Below are positions 50,844-60,271 of a stretch of 64,000 nucleotides of DNA, piece by piece (the stretch's first letter is position 1; each line of letters starts with the position of its first letter). The stretch spans positions 1 through 64,000 of the forward strand of contig NZ_NXEJ01000008.1 of NCBI RefSeq assembly GCF_002915175.1, read 5' to 3'. A model generated the notes under the pieces. That model was not told the origin of the DNA, ran no database searches, and saw only the letters and a program-made list of their open reading frames with translations. Origin of the DNA: Agrobacterium rosae (GTDB lineage Bacteria > Pseudomonadota > Alphaproteobacteria > Rhizobiales > Rhizobiaceae). The position numbers and the translations under genes were made by a program.

Positions 50844-53740
50844 GATCGCCCCTCTTGAAAACGGTTGATGGAAAAGGCGGATAAATCCCGCCCGGGATCA
50901 CGACCAAGCACAAGGTCAGCCGTCAGTTGGCCGATGAGAGGGCCGAGGGTATAGCCATTGGATGTGACGGCGTTGAAGAAGCCTGGCATACCGGGATGCT
51001 CTCCCAGAATAGGCGCGCCATCGATGTTGATGTTCATCGCAGCCCAGCTACGGATGACGTGCAGTTTGCGCAGGCCCGGCACAACATGTTGCGCAACCCA
51101 AAGGTTGCCTTCCAGACTGGAAAACAGTGGGCGCGGATGACTGTGAACGGGATCCAGACCGGCCGTCCAGCCGCCGCCGATCAGGAAATTGCCGTTTGCG
51201 GCCTGTTTCAGCGTCAAGTGACGGTCGGCATGGGCAACGAGATGCGAGATTGCTGGTGCTGCAGCTTCGGTCACCACCATTTGTAGCGGTGCACCGAACA
51301 CTGGCACATCCAGGCCGAGCATGGCGCCGACACGCGAGGCGAAAGCGCCTGCCGCATTGACAATCCGTCCCGCCCGCAAAGGGCCTCGCGAGGTCTCGAT
51401 TACGAACACCGATCCGTCACGGCGGATCGACAGCACTTCGGTGCGGTCAAATACGCTAGCACCCGTAGCCACAGCGCCATTATGAATGTGCCGCGTCGCG
51501 ACAAGCGGATTGATCTTACCTTCCAACGGACAATAGGAAGCGCCGATCATCAAATGCGACAGAGCAGGCTCCAGCTTTTGAAGGTCATCACGGCCGATGA
51601 CATGGCATTCGATACCGCTTTCTCGTTCGACCCGCGTCTTTTCTTCAAGAAAGCGCATATGAGCTTCGGTCTCCGCAACCATAAGGCCACCGGTGATCTT
51701 CATCTCGAAATCGCGACCAAGCTTCCTTTCCAGCGTCTGCCAAAGCGTGATGGAATCTCGCTGTAAAGCAAGCGTTCGCGCCGCTGGCCCACCGCCACCT
51801 TCTGCGCGGGCTCCATGATCGAACGATAGCAGTTGTGCATGCAAGCTGCCGGCGTTGCCGCCCGATGCCAGTCCGCCGGGAAAACCACGCTCCAGCACAA
51901 CGACATCTTCGCCCGCCTTCGCCAGAAACAATGCACATGAAAGTCCAGCAATCCCAGCACCTATGACTACGGTGGACGCCTCTTTCAACGGTAACGGTTC
52001 GGAATGAGGCAGCGGTGAACGCTCGGGCAGAAGTGCTCTTTTGTGCCCTCCCCACTCGGGTTTCTCAACCGCAAGCGCCGCGAGTGGCACTGGCCGGAGT
52101 GGTATCTGAGGAGCAAGAAGCCCATTGGTCTCGCTCATCGGTCGGCCGGTCAGCGCCGTCAGGGTGCGGCCGCAATAGCGGCTCTGGCAGCGCCCCATAC
52201 CGGCGCGCGTCAAACGTTTCAGCGTTGCAATGTCTGGTGGACCTTGGCGAGCGACATTCCTGAGCGCGCCCATTGCCACGCTTTCGCAACGACAGGCAAG
52301 AGCCGCATCTGAAGGCTCCAACCGCGTCGTGGCAGGAGCAAACAACCGCCAAAGTGCGGCCTGAAAGGTCTTTGCACGCGCAAGCTTTTTGTGCGTCGTG
52401 GTGTCGGGCATGGACTTCAGCCCAAGCTTGGCTGCAATCGCCAGACCGGTAAGCCTGCCTTCGGCCATTGCTAAGTGGGCACCACCGAAACGCACAGCTT
52501 CGCCGACGATATGGATGTGAGGCACCGAACTCTCGCCATTCTCTGCGCAATCCGCCCTGAGCGTGCCAATTTCCGAAACACTATGGGTGCAACCGAGCAA
52601 CCGCGACAACTCGTTAGACGAGGCAAAATTACCACCAAGCAGAACGGTATCGACTGCAATGGTCGTCTCGCCCCCCGGGGTAGAGAGCGTAACAGTCTCT
52701 ACCCGGCCATTGCCGCTGATATCCAAGATTTGCGCGTTCCAAGCGAGCCTGACGCCAGCCCGTTCCAGCCTAGAAATTTCCTTCATGCCTTTGAGGGCAA
52801 GCACCGCATCATGGCGCAAAACGGTCAATGCTTCGAGCGGGCGACTCCATGGCGCGCTTGCCTGCTCCGCCAGACAGACGACGTCACCGCCCGCCTTGGC
52901 GATTTCGCTTGCAACTTGAAAATTGAGGGGGCCGTTCCCGGCAACCAGAATGCGTCGACCGGGAAGTGTGCCATAGCTGCGCAGCAAAGTTTGTGCTGCA
53001 CCTGCAGTCATGACACCCGGCAGCGTCCAGCCCGCAATGGCGGACGGTCGTTCGAAGGCACCCGTAGCGATTACCAGCATAGCGGGTCGGCAGTAGAAAG
53101 CACCGTCGGCACCTAGACAGGAAATGACCGGCTTGCGGTCCTCACCATGCGCGGCACCCCAAACGGTCACGCGTGAAAGGATGGTCACGCCGAGCGAACG
53201 CGCTCTTTCTATAAGTTTGGCACCATCTGCTGCCTGGCGGTCACCCTGCAGGGCCAGACGTGCGGACGCCGTGTTGGGCTGCTTGAAGAACTGGCCACCG
53301 GATGTGTGACGCTCGTCCACCACCGTTACGGAAGCACCTGCTTCTGCCGCTGCGACTGCTGCAGCCAGACCACCGGGACCCGCGCCAATAACGAGCAGAT
53401 CCATTTCCAACTCGGCAAGGTTTGCTGGGACTGGCATGAGGTCGGCAAGGTCGTTGGAGGCGATATCGGGACGTGCCTGCTGGCGATCGATACGCATGCC
53501 GTCCTGCACGGGCGTCATACAGGCTCGCTGGCTGGTGCGGTTATCGACTGTCACGAGGCAATCGTGGCAGACACCCATACCGCAAAACAGGCCGCGCCTT
53601 GCTCCAGCGGCATCAGTGGAAAAGTCGGGGCGACCCAGCCCCGTGAGCGCGGCGGCCACAGACAAGCCCGGATCGACGCAATGCGCAACGCCGTCAATAT
53701 GGACGGTCAGTCTGGCATCCTGCATGATCGATCCGGGCAT
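50840..53740 (-). CDS. Three-part fused oxidoreductase (HcnABC/opine-oxidase type)
   Basis: A 966-aa fusion. Residues about 1-95 form a 2Fe-2S ferredoxin-like domain ([10 protein letters not shown] and a later Cys in QRACMTP). About 110-450 form a flavoprotein like HcnB/OoxA ([37 protein letters not shown]). About 480-545 carry a BFD-like cysteine cluster ([21 protein letters not shown]). About 590-966 form a DAO-type oxidase like HcnC/OoxB ([36 protein letters not shown]). In opine, hydroxyproline and glycine-oxidising enzymes these are separate subunits. Start ATG 53740 follows GGAGAAAGAGAT. Probably oxidises the secondary amine or D-amino acid imported by the transporter. Confidence 0.9.
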   Translation of the reverse strand: MPGSIMQDARLTVHIDGVAHCVDPGLSVAAALTGLGRPDFSTDAAGARRGLFCGMGVCHDCLVTVDNRTSQRACMTPVQDGMRIDRQQARPDIASNDLADLMPVPANLAELEMDLLVIGAGPGGLAAAVAAAEAGASVTVVDERHTSGGQFFKQPNTASARLALQGDRQAADGAKLIERARSLGVTILSRVTVWGAAHGEDRKPVISCLGADGAFYCRPAMLVIATGAFERPSAIAGWTLPGVMTAGAAQTLLRSYGTLPGRRILVAGNGPLNFQVASEIAKAGGDVVCLAEQASAPWSRPLEALTVLRHDAVLALKGMKEISRLERAGVRLAWNAQILDISGNGRVETVTLSTPGGETTIAVDTVLLGGNFASSNELSRLLGCTHSVSEIGTLRADCAENGESSVPHIHIVGEAVRFGGAHLAMAEGRLTGLAIAAKLGLKSMPDTTTHKKLARAKTFQAALWRLFAPATTRLEPSDAALACRCESVAMGALRNVARQGPPDIATLKRLTRAGMGRCQSRYCGRTLTALTGRPMSETNGLLAPQIPLRPVPLAALAVEKPEWGGHKRALLPERSPLPHSEPLPLKEASTVVIGAGIAGLSCALFLAKAGEDVVVLERGFPGGLASGGNAGSLHAQLLSFDHGARAEGGGGPAARTLALQRDSITLWQTLERKLGRDFEMKITGGLMVAETEAHMRFLEEKTRVERESGIECHVIGRDDLQKLEPALSHLMIGASYCPLEGKINPLVATRHIHNGAVATGASVFDRTEVLSIRRDGSVFVIETSRGPLRAGRIVNAAGAFASRVGAMLGLDVPVFGAPLQMVVTEAAAPAISHLVAHADRHLTLKQAANGNFLIGGGWTAGLDPVHSHPRPLFSSLEGNLWVAQHVVPGLRKLHVIRSWAAMNINIDGAPILGEHPGMPGFFNAVTSNGYTLGPLIGQLTADLVLGRDPGRDLSAFSINRFQEGRS

Positions 53741-53755
53741 ATCTCTTTCTCCGGT

Positions 53756-54649
53756 TCAGTTCTGGTGAAAGCGCAGGCCGAAACGCTCGACCAGTTCCTT
53801 CATCGCGGCATCCTGCTCTACCGGCAACGGCAGACGCGGCGGCAGCGGCGATCCAGCGGCAAATCCCATATGGTTCAGCAGCGCCTTGGAACCGGCAACA
53901 TAAGCCTGACCGCCAACCGCCTGGATGATCGGCAGCCACTCGAGATAAAGCGCACGCGCTTCGTCGTATTTCTTCTCATCTGCTGCGAGCGTGAAGATGC
54001 GCGACATCGCCGCTGGTGCCACGTTGGATGCGACGGCCACCCATCCTTGTGCCCCCATGACGAAAGACTCAAAACCGAGAATGCCGCCGAAGGGCGTCAT
54101 GTTGTCTCCAGCCAGACGAACGATATCGCGAATGCGGGTGACTTCAAGCGTCGATTCCTTGACGTAGTCGCAGCCGTCGATTTCGGCGATACGCGCCAGA
54201 AGCTCCGGCTTCATATCCACATTGGAAGTTGCCGGATTGTTATAGACCATGATCGGAATGGAAATCGAACCGGCTATGGAACGGTAATGGGTTACCAGTT
54301 CACCGTCGGTTGGCGTGGAGTAAAAAGGCGGGATGACCATTACGCCATCCGCTCCCATCGCTTCGGCTTTAAGGCTCAAGCGAACGGCTTCGCGGGTATC
54401 TTCTGCGCCGGTTCCGATCAGCACAGGAACCCGTCGGGCTGCGGTTTCAATGACCGTGCGGGCAACATCATCCCAATCCTTTTCGGAAAGCGACAGGAAT
54501 TCACCTGTCGAACCAAGCGGGATGAGCCCGTGCACGCCTTCACGAATCTGCCAATCGGTAAAGGCTGCCAGCGCTGGCAAGTTCACCTTGCCGTCTGCAT
54601 CGATGGGAGTGATCATCACGGTGAAGACACCACGAAATGTCTTTAGCAT
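53756..54649 (-). CDS. DHDPS/N-acetylneuraminate-lyase family aldolase
   Basis: A 297-aa TIM-barrel class I lyase: GSTGEFLSLSE (residues 46-56), Tyr136 in IMVYNNPATS, Schiff-base Lys164 in DYVKEST. All catalytic residues of the family are present. The family covers DapA, sialate lyase, hydroxyproline-pathway deaminase and opine-linked members; context (transporter, fused amine oxidase) argues for a catabolic deaminase or aldolase rather than lysine biosynthesis. It lies 15 bp before the fused oxidoreductase and 22 bp after the permease. Confidence 0.88.
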   Translation of the reverse strand: MLKTFRGVFTVMITPIDADGKVNLPALAAFTDWQIREGVHGLIPLGSTGEFLSLSEKDWDDVARTVIETAARRVPVLIGTGAEDTREAVRLSLKAEAMGADGVMVIPPFYSTPTDGELVTHYRSIAGSISIPIMVYNNPATSNVDMKPELLARIAEIDGCDYVKESTLEVTRIRDIVRLAGDNMTPFGGILGFESFVMGAQGWVAVASNVAPAAMSRIFTLAADEKKYDEARALYLEWLPIIQAVGGQAYVAGSKALLNHMGFAAGSPLPPRLPLPVEQDAAMKELVERFGLRFHQN

Positions 54650-54671
54650 GCAATATGTCCTTTATTGAGTA

Positions 54672-55364
54672 TCAGCGTTTTTCAGTATGCTGCATGGGTG
54701 CCGTGGACTGACCGAAGCGCCTTTCGATGCGCCGTTGTACGAAGTCCCAGACCGTCGTCAGGAGAAGGTAGTAGATGGCAGCAACCGCGAAGAGTTCGAG
54801 CACCATGAACTTTTCCTGGATCAGCACCTGAGTGCGACGCAACAATTCTTCCATGGAAATGACTGACGTCACCGAGGTCGTCTTGAGCAGACCATTCACC
54901 GAGTTGCCAAGTGGTGGAATGATGACCTTGAAAGCCTGCGGCATGACGATGTAACGCATAATCTGGCGCTCAGTCATGCCAAGGGCCTTTGCAGCACGTG
55001 CTTGCCCTTCCGGCACGGCCTCGATCCCGGAGCGGATGATCTCCGCCAGATACGCCGCTTCATTCAGTGCGAGGCCGATCAATGCCGCCTCGACAACAGA
55101 AAACTTGATGCCGAGCTGCGGTAGTGCCGTGTAGATGACAATCAACTGCACAAGCAGCGGCGTACCCCGGAACAGCCAGATATAAAACCAGCCCATGCAT
55201 CTCATCAGCCTCAGCTTAGATCGGCGCATCAGCGCCACGATAAAACCGAGTAGCAGGCCGAACACGAGGGAGACGCAAGTCAGCCATATCGTGTTGACAA
55301 CACCTCCAAGGATAAACGGATTGACGAGATAGTCGAAGAAGCCTGACCAGTTCCAGAACGACAT
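54672..55364 (-). CDS. Amino-acid ABC transporter permease (HisM/GlnP type)
   Basis: A 230-aa permease with five helices (WLTCVSLVFGLLLGFIVALM first) and the EAA-type loop SGIEAVPEGQARAAKALGMTERQ (about residues 115-137), typical of polar amino-acid importers, where one permease may form a homodimer. IWLFRGTPLLVQLIVIYTALP is the family N-terminal motif. Ribosome site present before ATG 55364. It follows the binding protein gene across a 69-bp gap with a hairpin. Confidence 0.93.
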   Translation of the reverse strand: MSFWNWSGFFDYLVNPFILGGVVNTIWLTCVSLVFGLLLGFIVALMRRSKLRLMRCMGWFYIWLFRGTPLLVQLIVIYTALPQLGIKFSVVEAALIGLALNEAAYLAEIIRSGIEAVPEGQARAAKALGMTERQIMRYIVMPQAFKVIIPPLGNSVNGLLKTTSVTSVISMEELLRRTQVLIQEKFMVLELFAVAAIYYLLLTTVWDFVQRRIERRFGQSTAPMQHTEKR

Positions 55365-55387
55365 GGTGGGACCTTTATTGTAATTGT

Positions 55388-55409
55388 GATGCCGGCCGAA
55401 ACCGGCATC
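55388..55409 (-). other. Stem-loop between binding-protein and permease genes
   Basis: GATGCCGG (55388-55395) pairs perfectly with CCGGCATC (55402-55409), loop of 6. It sits 25 bp after the binding-protein stop. No U-run follows, so it is more likely an mRNA stability element or partial attenuator. Confidence 0.55.
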
Positions 55410-55433
55410 CGTCAGAGTGGTGAACCGTTCAAA

Positions 55434-56258
55434 TCAGCGATTGGGACCCTTTACCGAATAATCGCCAGCGATCATCGGCAGGCCATAACTATCGAAAAGC
55501 TTGCCGAGTGAACCATCTGCCTTCATGTCTTTGAGGACTGCGGAAACGGCGTCCGCAAGTGGCGCGCTCTTGAACGCGACGGCAACAGGTGCCGGATAGA
55601 GTCCGCTGACGGCGCGGCGGAAATCGCCACGGCTATCGTATTCCTTCGCTACGCCATCAATTGAAACGACGCCTTCGACTTGGCCAGCGCGAAGCGCCTG
55701 GAATGCAAGTGCGAAATTATCGAAAGTCTGAATAACCAGGCCCTTTTTACCGGCAGCCTTGAGTTCGGCATCAAGGGCACGGGTCTTGGTTTCTTCGAAA
55801 CCGCCTAGTTCAACGCCGATACGCAGACCATCAAGGCCGTCCTTGTCCTTGACGACGGAATTGCTGGTTGCGACTGAAACGCTGATCGCCTGATCCTCGT
55901 AAGGGATCATCTGCATGATGGCTGCTCGTTCTTTGGTGAAGAAGATGCCTGTGTTGATCATATCCCATCGGCCAGCCTGAAGGCCGGGAATCATCGCTGA
56001 AAATTCGATCCGGACATATTCCGGTTTGAGGCAAAGGCGCTTGGCGATTTCCGTGCCAAGCTCAACACGCATGCCCTTCAGTTCACCGGTGGAATCCACA
56101 AACTGCAATGGCGGCAAAGTAGGGTTGGTCGACATGGTCAGCGTCCCGGGCTTAACCAGCTCGGAATCAGCAATCTTGGGCGTGCAGTCCTGCGCGAACG
56201 CAGATGCTGCAACGGACATCAACAAGACGGATGCAATCGTTATTGTGCGGAATGACAT
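55434..56258 (-). CDS. Amino-acid ABC transporter substrate-binding protein (family 3)
   Basis: A 274-aa periplasmic protein with a signal peptide (FRTITIASVLLMSVAASAFA, cleaved near residue 22) and family 3 signature: LTMSTNPTLPPLQFVDSTGELKGMRVELG, RIEFSAMIPGLQAGRWDMI, GVSIDGVAKEY-like VEGVVSIDGVAKEYDS. The open frame starts upstream at 56321, but ATG 56258 follows CAGAGGGTTCCC. It is the first gene of the seven-gene operon, and a palindromic operator candidate lies 69 bp upstream. Ligand: an amino-acid-like compound, not identified. Confidence 0.92.
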   Translation of the reverse strand: MSFRTITIASVLLMSVAASAFAQDCTPKIADSELVKPGTLTMSTNPTLPPLQFVDSTGELKGMRVELGTEIAKRLCLKPEYVRIEFSAMIPGLQAGRWDMINTGIFFTKERAAIMQMIPYEDQAISVSVATSNSVVKDKDGLDGLRIGVELGGFEETKTRALDAELKAAGKKGLVIQTFDNFALAFQALRAGQVEGVVSIDGVAKEYDSRGDFRRAVSGLYPAPVAVAFKSAPLADAVSAVLKDMKADGSLGKLFDSYGLPMIAGDYSVKGPNR

Positions 56259-56326
56259 GGGAACCCTCTGGTTTTTCGATCTTCTTGCGGACCTGACCAA
56301 CGATGCTTGCGATCTTCGCATTCATT

Positions 56327-56336
56327 TGGTATACCA
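56327..56336. promoter_or_regulatory. Candidate GntR operator upstream of the binding-protein operon
   Basis: TGGTATACCA is a perfect 10-bp palindrome, close to operators of FCD-type GntR regulators (TGGT..ACCA half-sites). It lies 69 bp before ATG 56258 in the gap next to the GntR gene 56429, whose product is a natural candidate to bind it. Confidence 0.5.
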
Positions 56337-56428
56337 TTTTCATACACAATCATTTGCCACATGCAACATCTTTCCGCAGAGGCCGCGAAAAATTGAAATG
56401 TCTGAAGAATGAGATTTGCTGGCGTGGA

Positions 56429-57070
56429 TCAGTAGGTCGAAAGCACGTTTTGACGCACCCGATCAAGATGCAGCGTCATCGCGGTACGGGCCGCATCCGC
56501 ATCGCGGTCCATGAGCGCGCGCAAGATGCCTCGATGGTCGGCGAGACCCGGTTTGCGCTGAGCGAGCTTGCGCTGACGCTCGAAAATCGTGGTGTAGCGA
56601 CGCATCTGCAAAATCGTGTCCGCCATGAAGGGATTGCCGCTGGCGTCAGCAATTCCCTGATGCAAGACGTCATCGAATTTCCATACGAACTCGGCGTCAG
56701 GATCGGGATCCGCCTCAATCACCTCAAGCATGGCAAAGAGTTCAGCAACGGTCTCCACCGCTATTCCTCTGCATGCCTGCGCCGCTGCGCTTGGCTCCAC
56801 GAGCATACGCATGGCGACGCTATTGAGATAATCTCCAAGAGTGACAATTCGCACGGTCAGAACGCCTTTGGCGTTACGGACGAGAAGTCCTTGGCCCTCA
56901 AGACGACCCAGTGCATCACGCATAGGCGAACGCGAAACGCCCAGCCGAGCCGCAAGCCGCCGTTCCTGCACCACCGCACCGCCGGCCAGTTGTGCCGAAA
57001 GAATTTCCTCAAGCAGCGCCCGGTAGGTTTCATCGGCAAGGCTTCTTTCGGCCAAGACGTTAAGTTCCAT
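56429..57070 (-). CDS. GntR-family regulator with FCD domain
   Basis: A 213-aa regulator: winged helix (residues about 8-72; SLADETYRALLEEILSAQLAGGAVVQERRLAARLGVSRSP pattern) and FCD domain (about 85-205; ADPDPDAEFVWKFDDVLHQGI, HRGILRALMDRDADAARTAM), with His and Asp in metal-ligand positions. The frame opens at 57199, but ATG 57070 is where the DNA-binding domain begins; its ribosome site is weak. It is divergent from another GntR gene and upstream of the transporter operon. Confidence 0.88.
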   Translation of the reverse strand: MELNVLAERSLADETYRALLEEILSAQLAGGAVVQERRLAARLGVSRSPMRDALGRLEGQGLLVRNAKGVLTVRIVTLGDYLNSVAMRMLVEPSAAAQACRGIAVETVAELFAMLEVIEADPDPDAEFVWKFDDVLHQGIADASGNPFMADTILQMRRYTTIFERQRKLAQRKPGLADHRGILRALMDRDADAARTAMTLHLDRVRQNVLSTY

Positions 57071-57192
57071 CCCGTTGACTCCGCTGTGTTTAACAATGTC
57101 GCTCGGTATGGACCATGGCTGAAAACAAGAAAAGCCTTTCTGGTGATATTGCCCGAGAATAGAGCTAAGACAGCTGGGGAGACCGATGCACC

Positions 57193-57876
57193 TTGACACA
57201 AACAGACATTAATTCCGCCATTGGCAAGACGCACAAGGAAGCGGGCCACAAGCTCGCGGCACTCGCCTATAACGCCGTCTCGGACATGATCCGACACCGC
57301 CGCCTCGGTGGCGGACATGTGATCATCGAAGCACAGCTTGCCGAAATGCTTGGTGTGTCACGCACGCCCTTGCGTGAAGCGTTACAGCGGCTTGAGGGCG
57401 AAGGCCTCGTCCACAAGGGCGAAGGGCGCAACTACGTGGTGAGAAACGTCGATATCGGTGAATATATCCAGAGCCTTAAACTGCGTCTTCTGATCGAGCC
57501 CGAGGCGGCTGTTCAGGCCATGCCCAGCATTCCCGGCCGTAAGCTCATAGAAGTCCGCCGCGAGATTGACGAACTGATGGACGCTACCGCCTATCACACC
57601 GATGCACACTGGTTTTCCGACGATCACCTGCACAATCTTATAATCGACCACTGCGGCAACGAGGTCATGGCCAGCGTCTTACGCAATTTGCGCGCCACGA
57701 CACGGCTGTTCGAGATCGGCCAGCTAAAAGACCGCCTGAAGCCGGACTCGACTGAACATCTTGTTATAATCGATGCCCTGCAGCGCAAAGATTCGGACGC
57801 GGCCTTTAATGCGACGAAAGCGCATATTGAGAGCCTGATTGTTTTTGCCCGGATGCACCTCATCATCAATGAGTAA
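57193..57876 (+). CDS. Second GntR-family regulator with FCD domain
   Basis: A 227-aa regulator: winged helix (about residues 20-90; VIIEAQLAEMLGVSRTPLREALQRLEGEGLV) and FCD domain (about 100-220; HTDAHWFSDDHLHNLIIDHCGN, TEHLVIIDALQRKDSD). Start appears to be TTG 57193; ATG 57186 is out of frame and no in-frame ATG precedes the DNA-binding domain. It is divergent from the 56429 gene and precedes the GlcG-like gene by 123 bp. Two related FCD regulators back to back suggest overlapping control of the operons around them. Confidence 0.87.
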   Translation: MTQTDINSAIGKTHKEAGHKLAALAYNAVSDMIRHRRLGGGHVIIEAQLAEMLGVSRTPLREALQRLEGEGLVHKGEGRNYVVRNVDIGEYIQSLKLRLLIEPEAAVQAMPSIPGRKLIEVRREIDELMDATAYHTDAHWFSDDHLHNLIIDHCGNEVMASVLRNLRATTRLFEIGQLKDRLKPDSTEHLVIIDALQRKDSDAAFNATKAHIESLIVFARMHLIINE

Positions 57877-57999
57877 GCTGTCCTTTGAAACATTCTCGAT
57901 ACCGGCTTTCATCTATTGGCAAATACCAGCCTCGCGCTTGCAAACTGCTCAATCCCACGCTTTTCAAAGCCAAACCCATTAAATCAGGAATGACAGAAA

Positions 58000-58428
58000 A
58001 TGCTGACAATTAATCGACTTAGCATTGATGATGCACGTGTGCTGATAGACGGCGCTCGCACCAAAGCGCAGGAGATCGGCGTTCCGATGTGCATCGCCAT
58101 CACCGATGAATCTGGGCAACTCATCTCATTTGAAAGGATGGACGGCGGCAAGATAACAAGTACGATTATTGCACAGGACAAAGCCTACACGGCAGCTGGC
58201 GCAAAACGAACCACAGAAAGCTATGGCGTCGCCAGCCAGCCTGGCAGCCCTGCATTTGGCATCAATTCGGCGATTGGTGGACGCCTCATGGTGGTGGGCG
58301 GCGGTCTACCCGTAATCATCGACGGTGAGGTTGTAGGCGGCATAGGCCTAAGCTCCGGAACGCCGTCGCAGGATACCCAATGCGCCCAGGCGGGCATTGA
58401 ACACTTCCTGTTGAGCGTGTCCCGCTAA
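58000..58428 (+). CDS. GlcG/HbpS-like protein (DUF336)
   Basis: A 142-aa protein with a single DUF336 domain: IDDARVLIDGARTKAQEIG, CIAITDESGQLISFERMDGG, SYGVASQPGSPAFGINSAIGGR and GEVVGGIGLSSGTPSQDTQCA. The family includes the heme-binding HbpS and GlcG of glycolate clusters; many members lie in organic-acid or amine catabolic operons with unknown role. No signal peptide. Start ATG 58000. It is separated from the GntR gene by 123 bp and converges on a LacI pseudogene. Confidence 0.88.
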   Translation: MLTINRLSIDDARVLIDGARTKAQEIGVPMCIAITDESGQLISFERMDGGKITSTIIAQDKAYTAAGAKRTTESYGVASQPGSPAFGINSAIGGRLMVVGGGLPVIIDGEVVGGIGLSSGTPSQDTQCAQAGIEHFLLSVSR

Positions 58429-59290
58429 CCGATTGATCTCTGGCTTGGATGATATGGAAATCGTGGGACTTCTGCTCGGACCAGACTCAGACGAAATCTT
58501 TCGCGATAAAATGATAAAACCTGAATCAATAGATCAAGCGTTGCGATCGAACCGCGCTCGATAAGCTGGGTAGGTAGAATGGCATGGTGGGCAGGACATT
58601 TTTCGCCATGTAATCTCTCGATCAACATATGCGCTGCGGCCTCCCCCGGTTCATTTACCGGCTGTCGAATGACTCTAACCGGGGGTGACGTTACGGCAGA
58701 CCAGGCCGCATCGTGAAATGTAAGAAGAGTCAGGGCAGCGGGTGTTTCTACGCTTAATTCACGCGCAACCTTGGAGATTTCAAGGGCAATCAGACTATCG
58801 GATGCTATGATGGCGCTTGGCTGGATATTGCCCGTGAGCAGTTCGATCGTTAGGTGGCGTCCAGGTCTGTTTGCACCAGGCCGAACCCATTGATTAAGAT
58901 TTTAGATCCCTGCCTTCTCACCAACAGACAGAAACCCTTCAATGCGCTCGCGTACGGAGGCCGTCCGATTGTCTGCGGCGCGGTGATAAAGCTGGGTAGC
59001 CGTATCGCACGCCGTTACGTAGGCAATATGTTAGGGCCCCGTTCGATAAGCAGCCGACGGCTTCGGACGAGGATCGGTCGTCCGCCGTCACCCTATCGAC
59101 GTCGAGTGCGGCAATGGCGCAGTCGAGAAGGACCAAAGGTCTCTCGGCACGACCGATTTCTCTTACATGAGCTCGTGTGGGGGCCTTCATCCAGTCAGCA
59201 AATGACAGCCTTTCCGAAGGGCATTACGCTGACGTTCGATGGTTTCGCCTTTTTCCGTCCGACCCAGAGCGAAGCAATATTACAGCAGTT
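58425..59290 (-). pseudogene. LacI-type regulator, frameshifted remnant
   Basis: Three minus-strand frames together spell the effector domain of a LacI regulator. First frame (to about 59050): ERPLVLLDCAIAALDVDRV, TADDRSSSEAV. Second (about 59020-58905): YVTACDTATQLYHRAADNRT, VRERIEGFLSVGEKAG, then a TAA. Third (58901-58425): GRHLTIELLTGNIQPSAIIA, SDSLIALEISKVARELSVET, LTLLTFHDAAW, ILPTQLIERGS. Earlier fragments (about 59240-59290, ETIERQRNALRK) extend it weakly. The N-terminal DNA-binding domain is not found. Multiple frameshifts rule out a working protein. It abuts the GlcG-like stop. Confidence 0.8.
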
Positions 59291-59478
59291 CTATGGCTCG
59301 TACATTCTATTAAGGCGACATGACTGACACCTGGACTGCGCTGCCACCCGCATGAAGGAGCGAGGTTTCACCGTGCGGCGCAGCAGCCGCAACTGTGCTT
59401 GGCAGCACCGTCCATTCCGTGCGATGTTGACCCTGTCCTTGGCTTCGGTTCGGTTCGGTCCGAATATAGTGATCGGGA

Positions 59479-60186
59479 ATGGCAGCACCTTCGATGAACC
59501 AAAAAAATGGATGGTCCTGGGAATCTCTACGTCGGAACTATCTGACGATTCCTACTCTGTTGCGCTCGATACCCGTCGGTATCGTCATCGCAGCGGGGGT
59601 TCTCGCGACGACATGGACCCACACGCTTCTTAGTAACCACCAGGATATGGTCGTTCATACCTACGAGGCAATCGATACGACGAAGGATATCCTCATCGCT
59701 CTTGACGATGCAGAGACCGGGCAAAGGGGCTATCTGGTCAGCAGTGACCGGCAGTACCTCGCGCCCTACGAAAAAGCACTGGGCCGACTACAAACGCTGC
59801 GAGCCGATCTGCTGACCAGAATATCCGACAACAAGGTCCAAGTGACCAGGGTCAAGCAGCTCGGTGTGCTGATCGATAGAAAGCTGGGCGAATTAAGCCA
59901 ATCCATCACGCTCCACGATACCGCTGATGCCGATGCCGCGCGTGCGCAGGAGAGCAAGTATATGGCAGAGGCGACGATGGATCGTATTCGCGACGTCATC
60001 GGCGACATTACCGTCCATGAACGCAGTTTGTTGCAGGTCCGGCAGGCTGAGGTTGAATCCGATGAACTTCGGATAAGGATCGTCGCTATCGCCATTGGAC
60101 TGGCATCATTTCTGACGCGGGCTGGCGTCGAAATGTATCTGACAAGGACGCGACGATCGGAGCCGGAGGACGTAAAGCGGTCATGA
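59479..60186 (+). CDS. Orphan CHASE3-domain membrane protein
   Basis: A 235-aa inner-membrane protein: a first helix (about residues 29-47, SIPVGIVIAAGVLATTW), a periplasmic CHASE3 sensor domain (about 50-195; YEAIDTTKDILIALDDAETGQRGYLVSSD, ALGRLQTLRADLLTRISD) and a second helix (about 203-220). It ends in a short basic tail. CHASE3 normally feeds a histidine kinase or cyclase, but here no output domain follows, and no kinase gene lies in the window. The upstream 59291-59478 gap shows no clear motif. Start ATG 59479 or 59494. It precedes the efflux pump genes by 85 bp. Confidence 0.85.
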   Translation: MAAPSMNQKNGWSWESLRRNYLTIPTLLRSIPVGIVIAAGVLATTWTHTLLSNHQDMVVHTYEAIDTTKDILIALDDAETGQRGYLVSSDRQYLAPYEKALGRLQTLRADLLTRISDNKVQVTRVKQLGVLIDRKLGELSQSITLHDTADADAARAQESKYMAEATMDRIRDVIGDITVHERSLLQVRQAEVESDELRIRIVAIAIGLASFLTRAGVEMYLTRTRRSEPEDVKRS

Positions 60187-60271
60187 GCACCGATGGCTCC
60201 GCGCAAAAACAGAGCCTCTGAACTAAAATCTTCGGCGTGCGTTATTCTGCTAAATTTGGGGAGTGGCAGGC

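Noticed and set aside
53306-54646. A 446-codon plus-strand open frame
   Set aside because: It lies antisense to the DHDPS-family gene and the start of the fused oxidase, both with full catalytic motifs. It has no recognisable family and arises from codon bias in the opposite strand.
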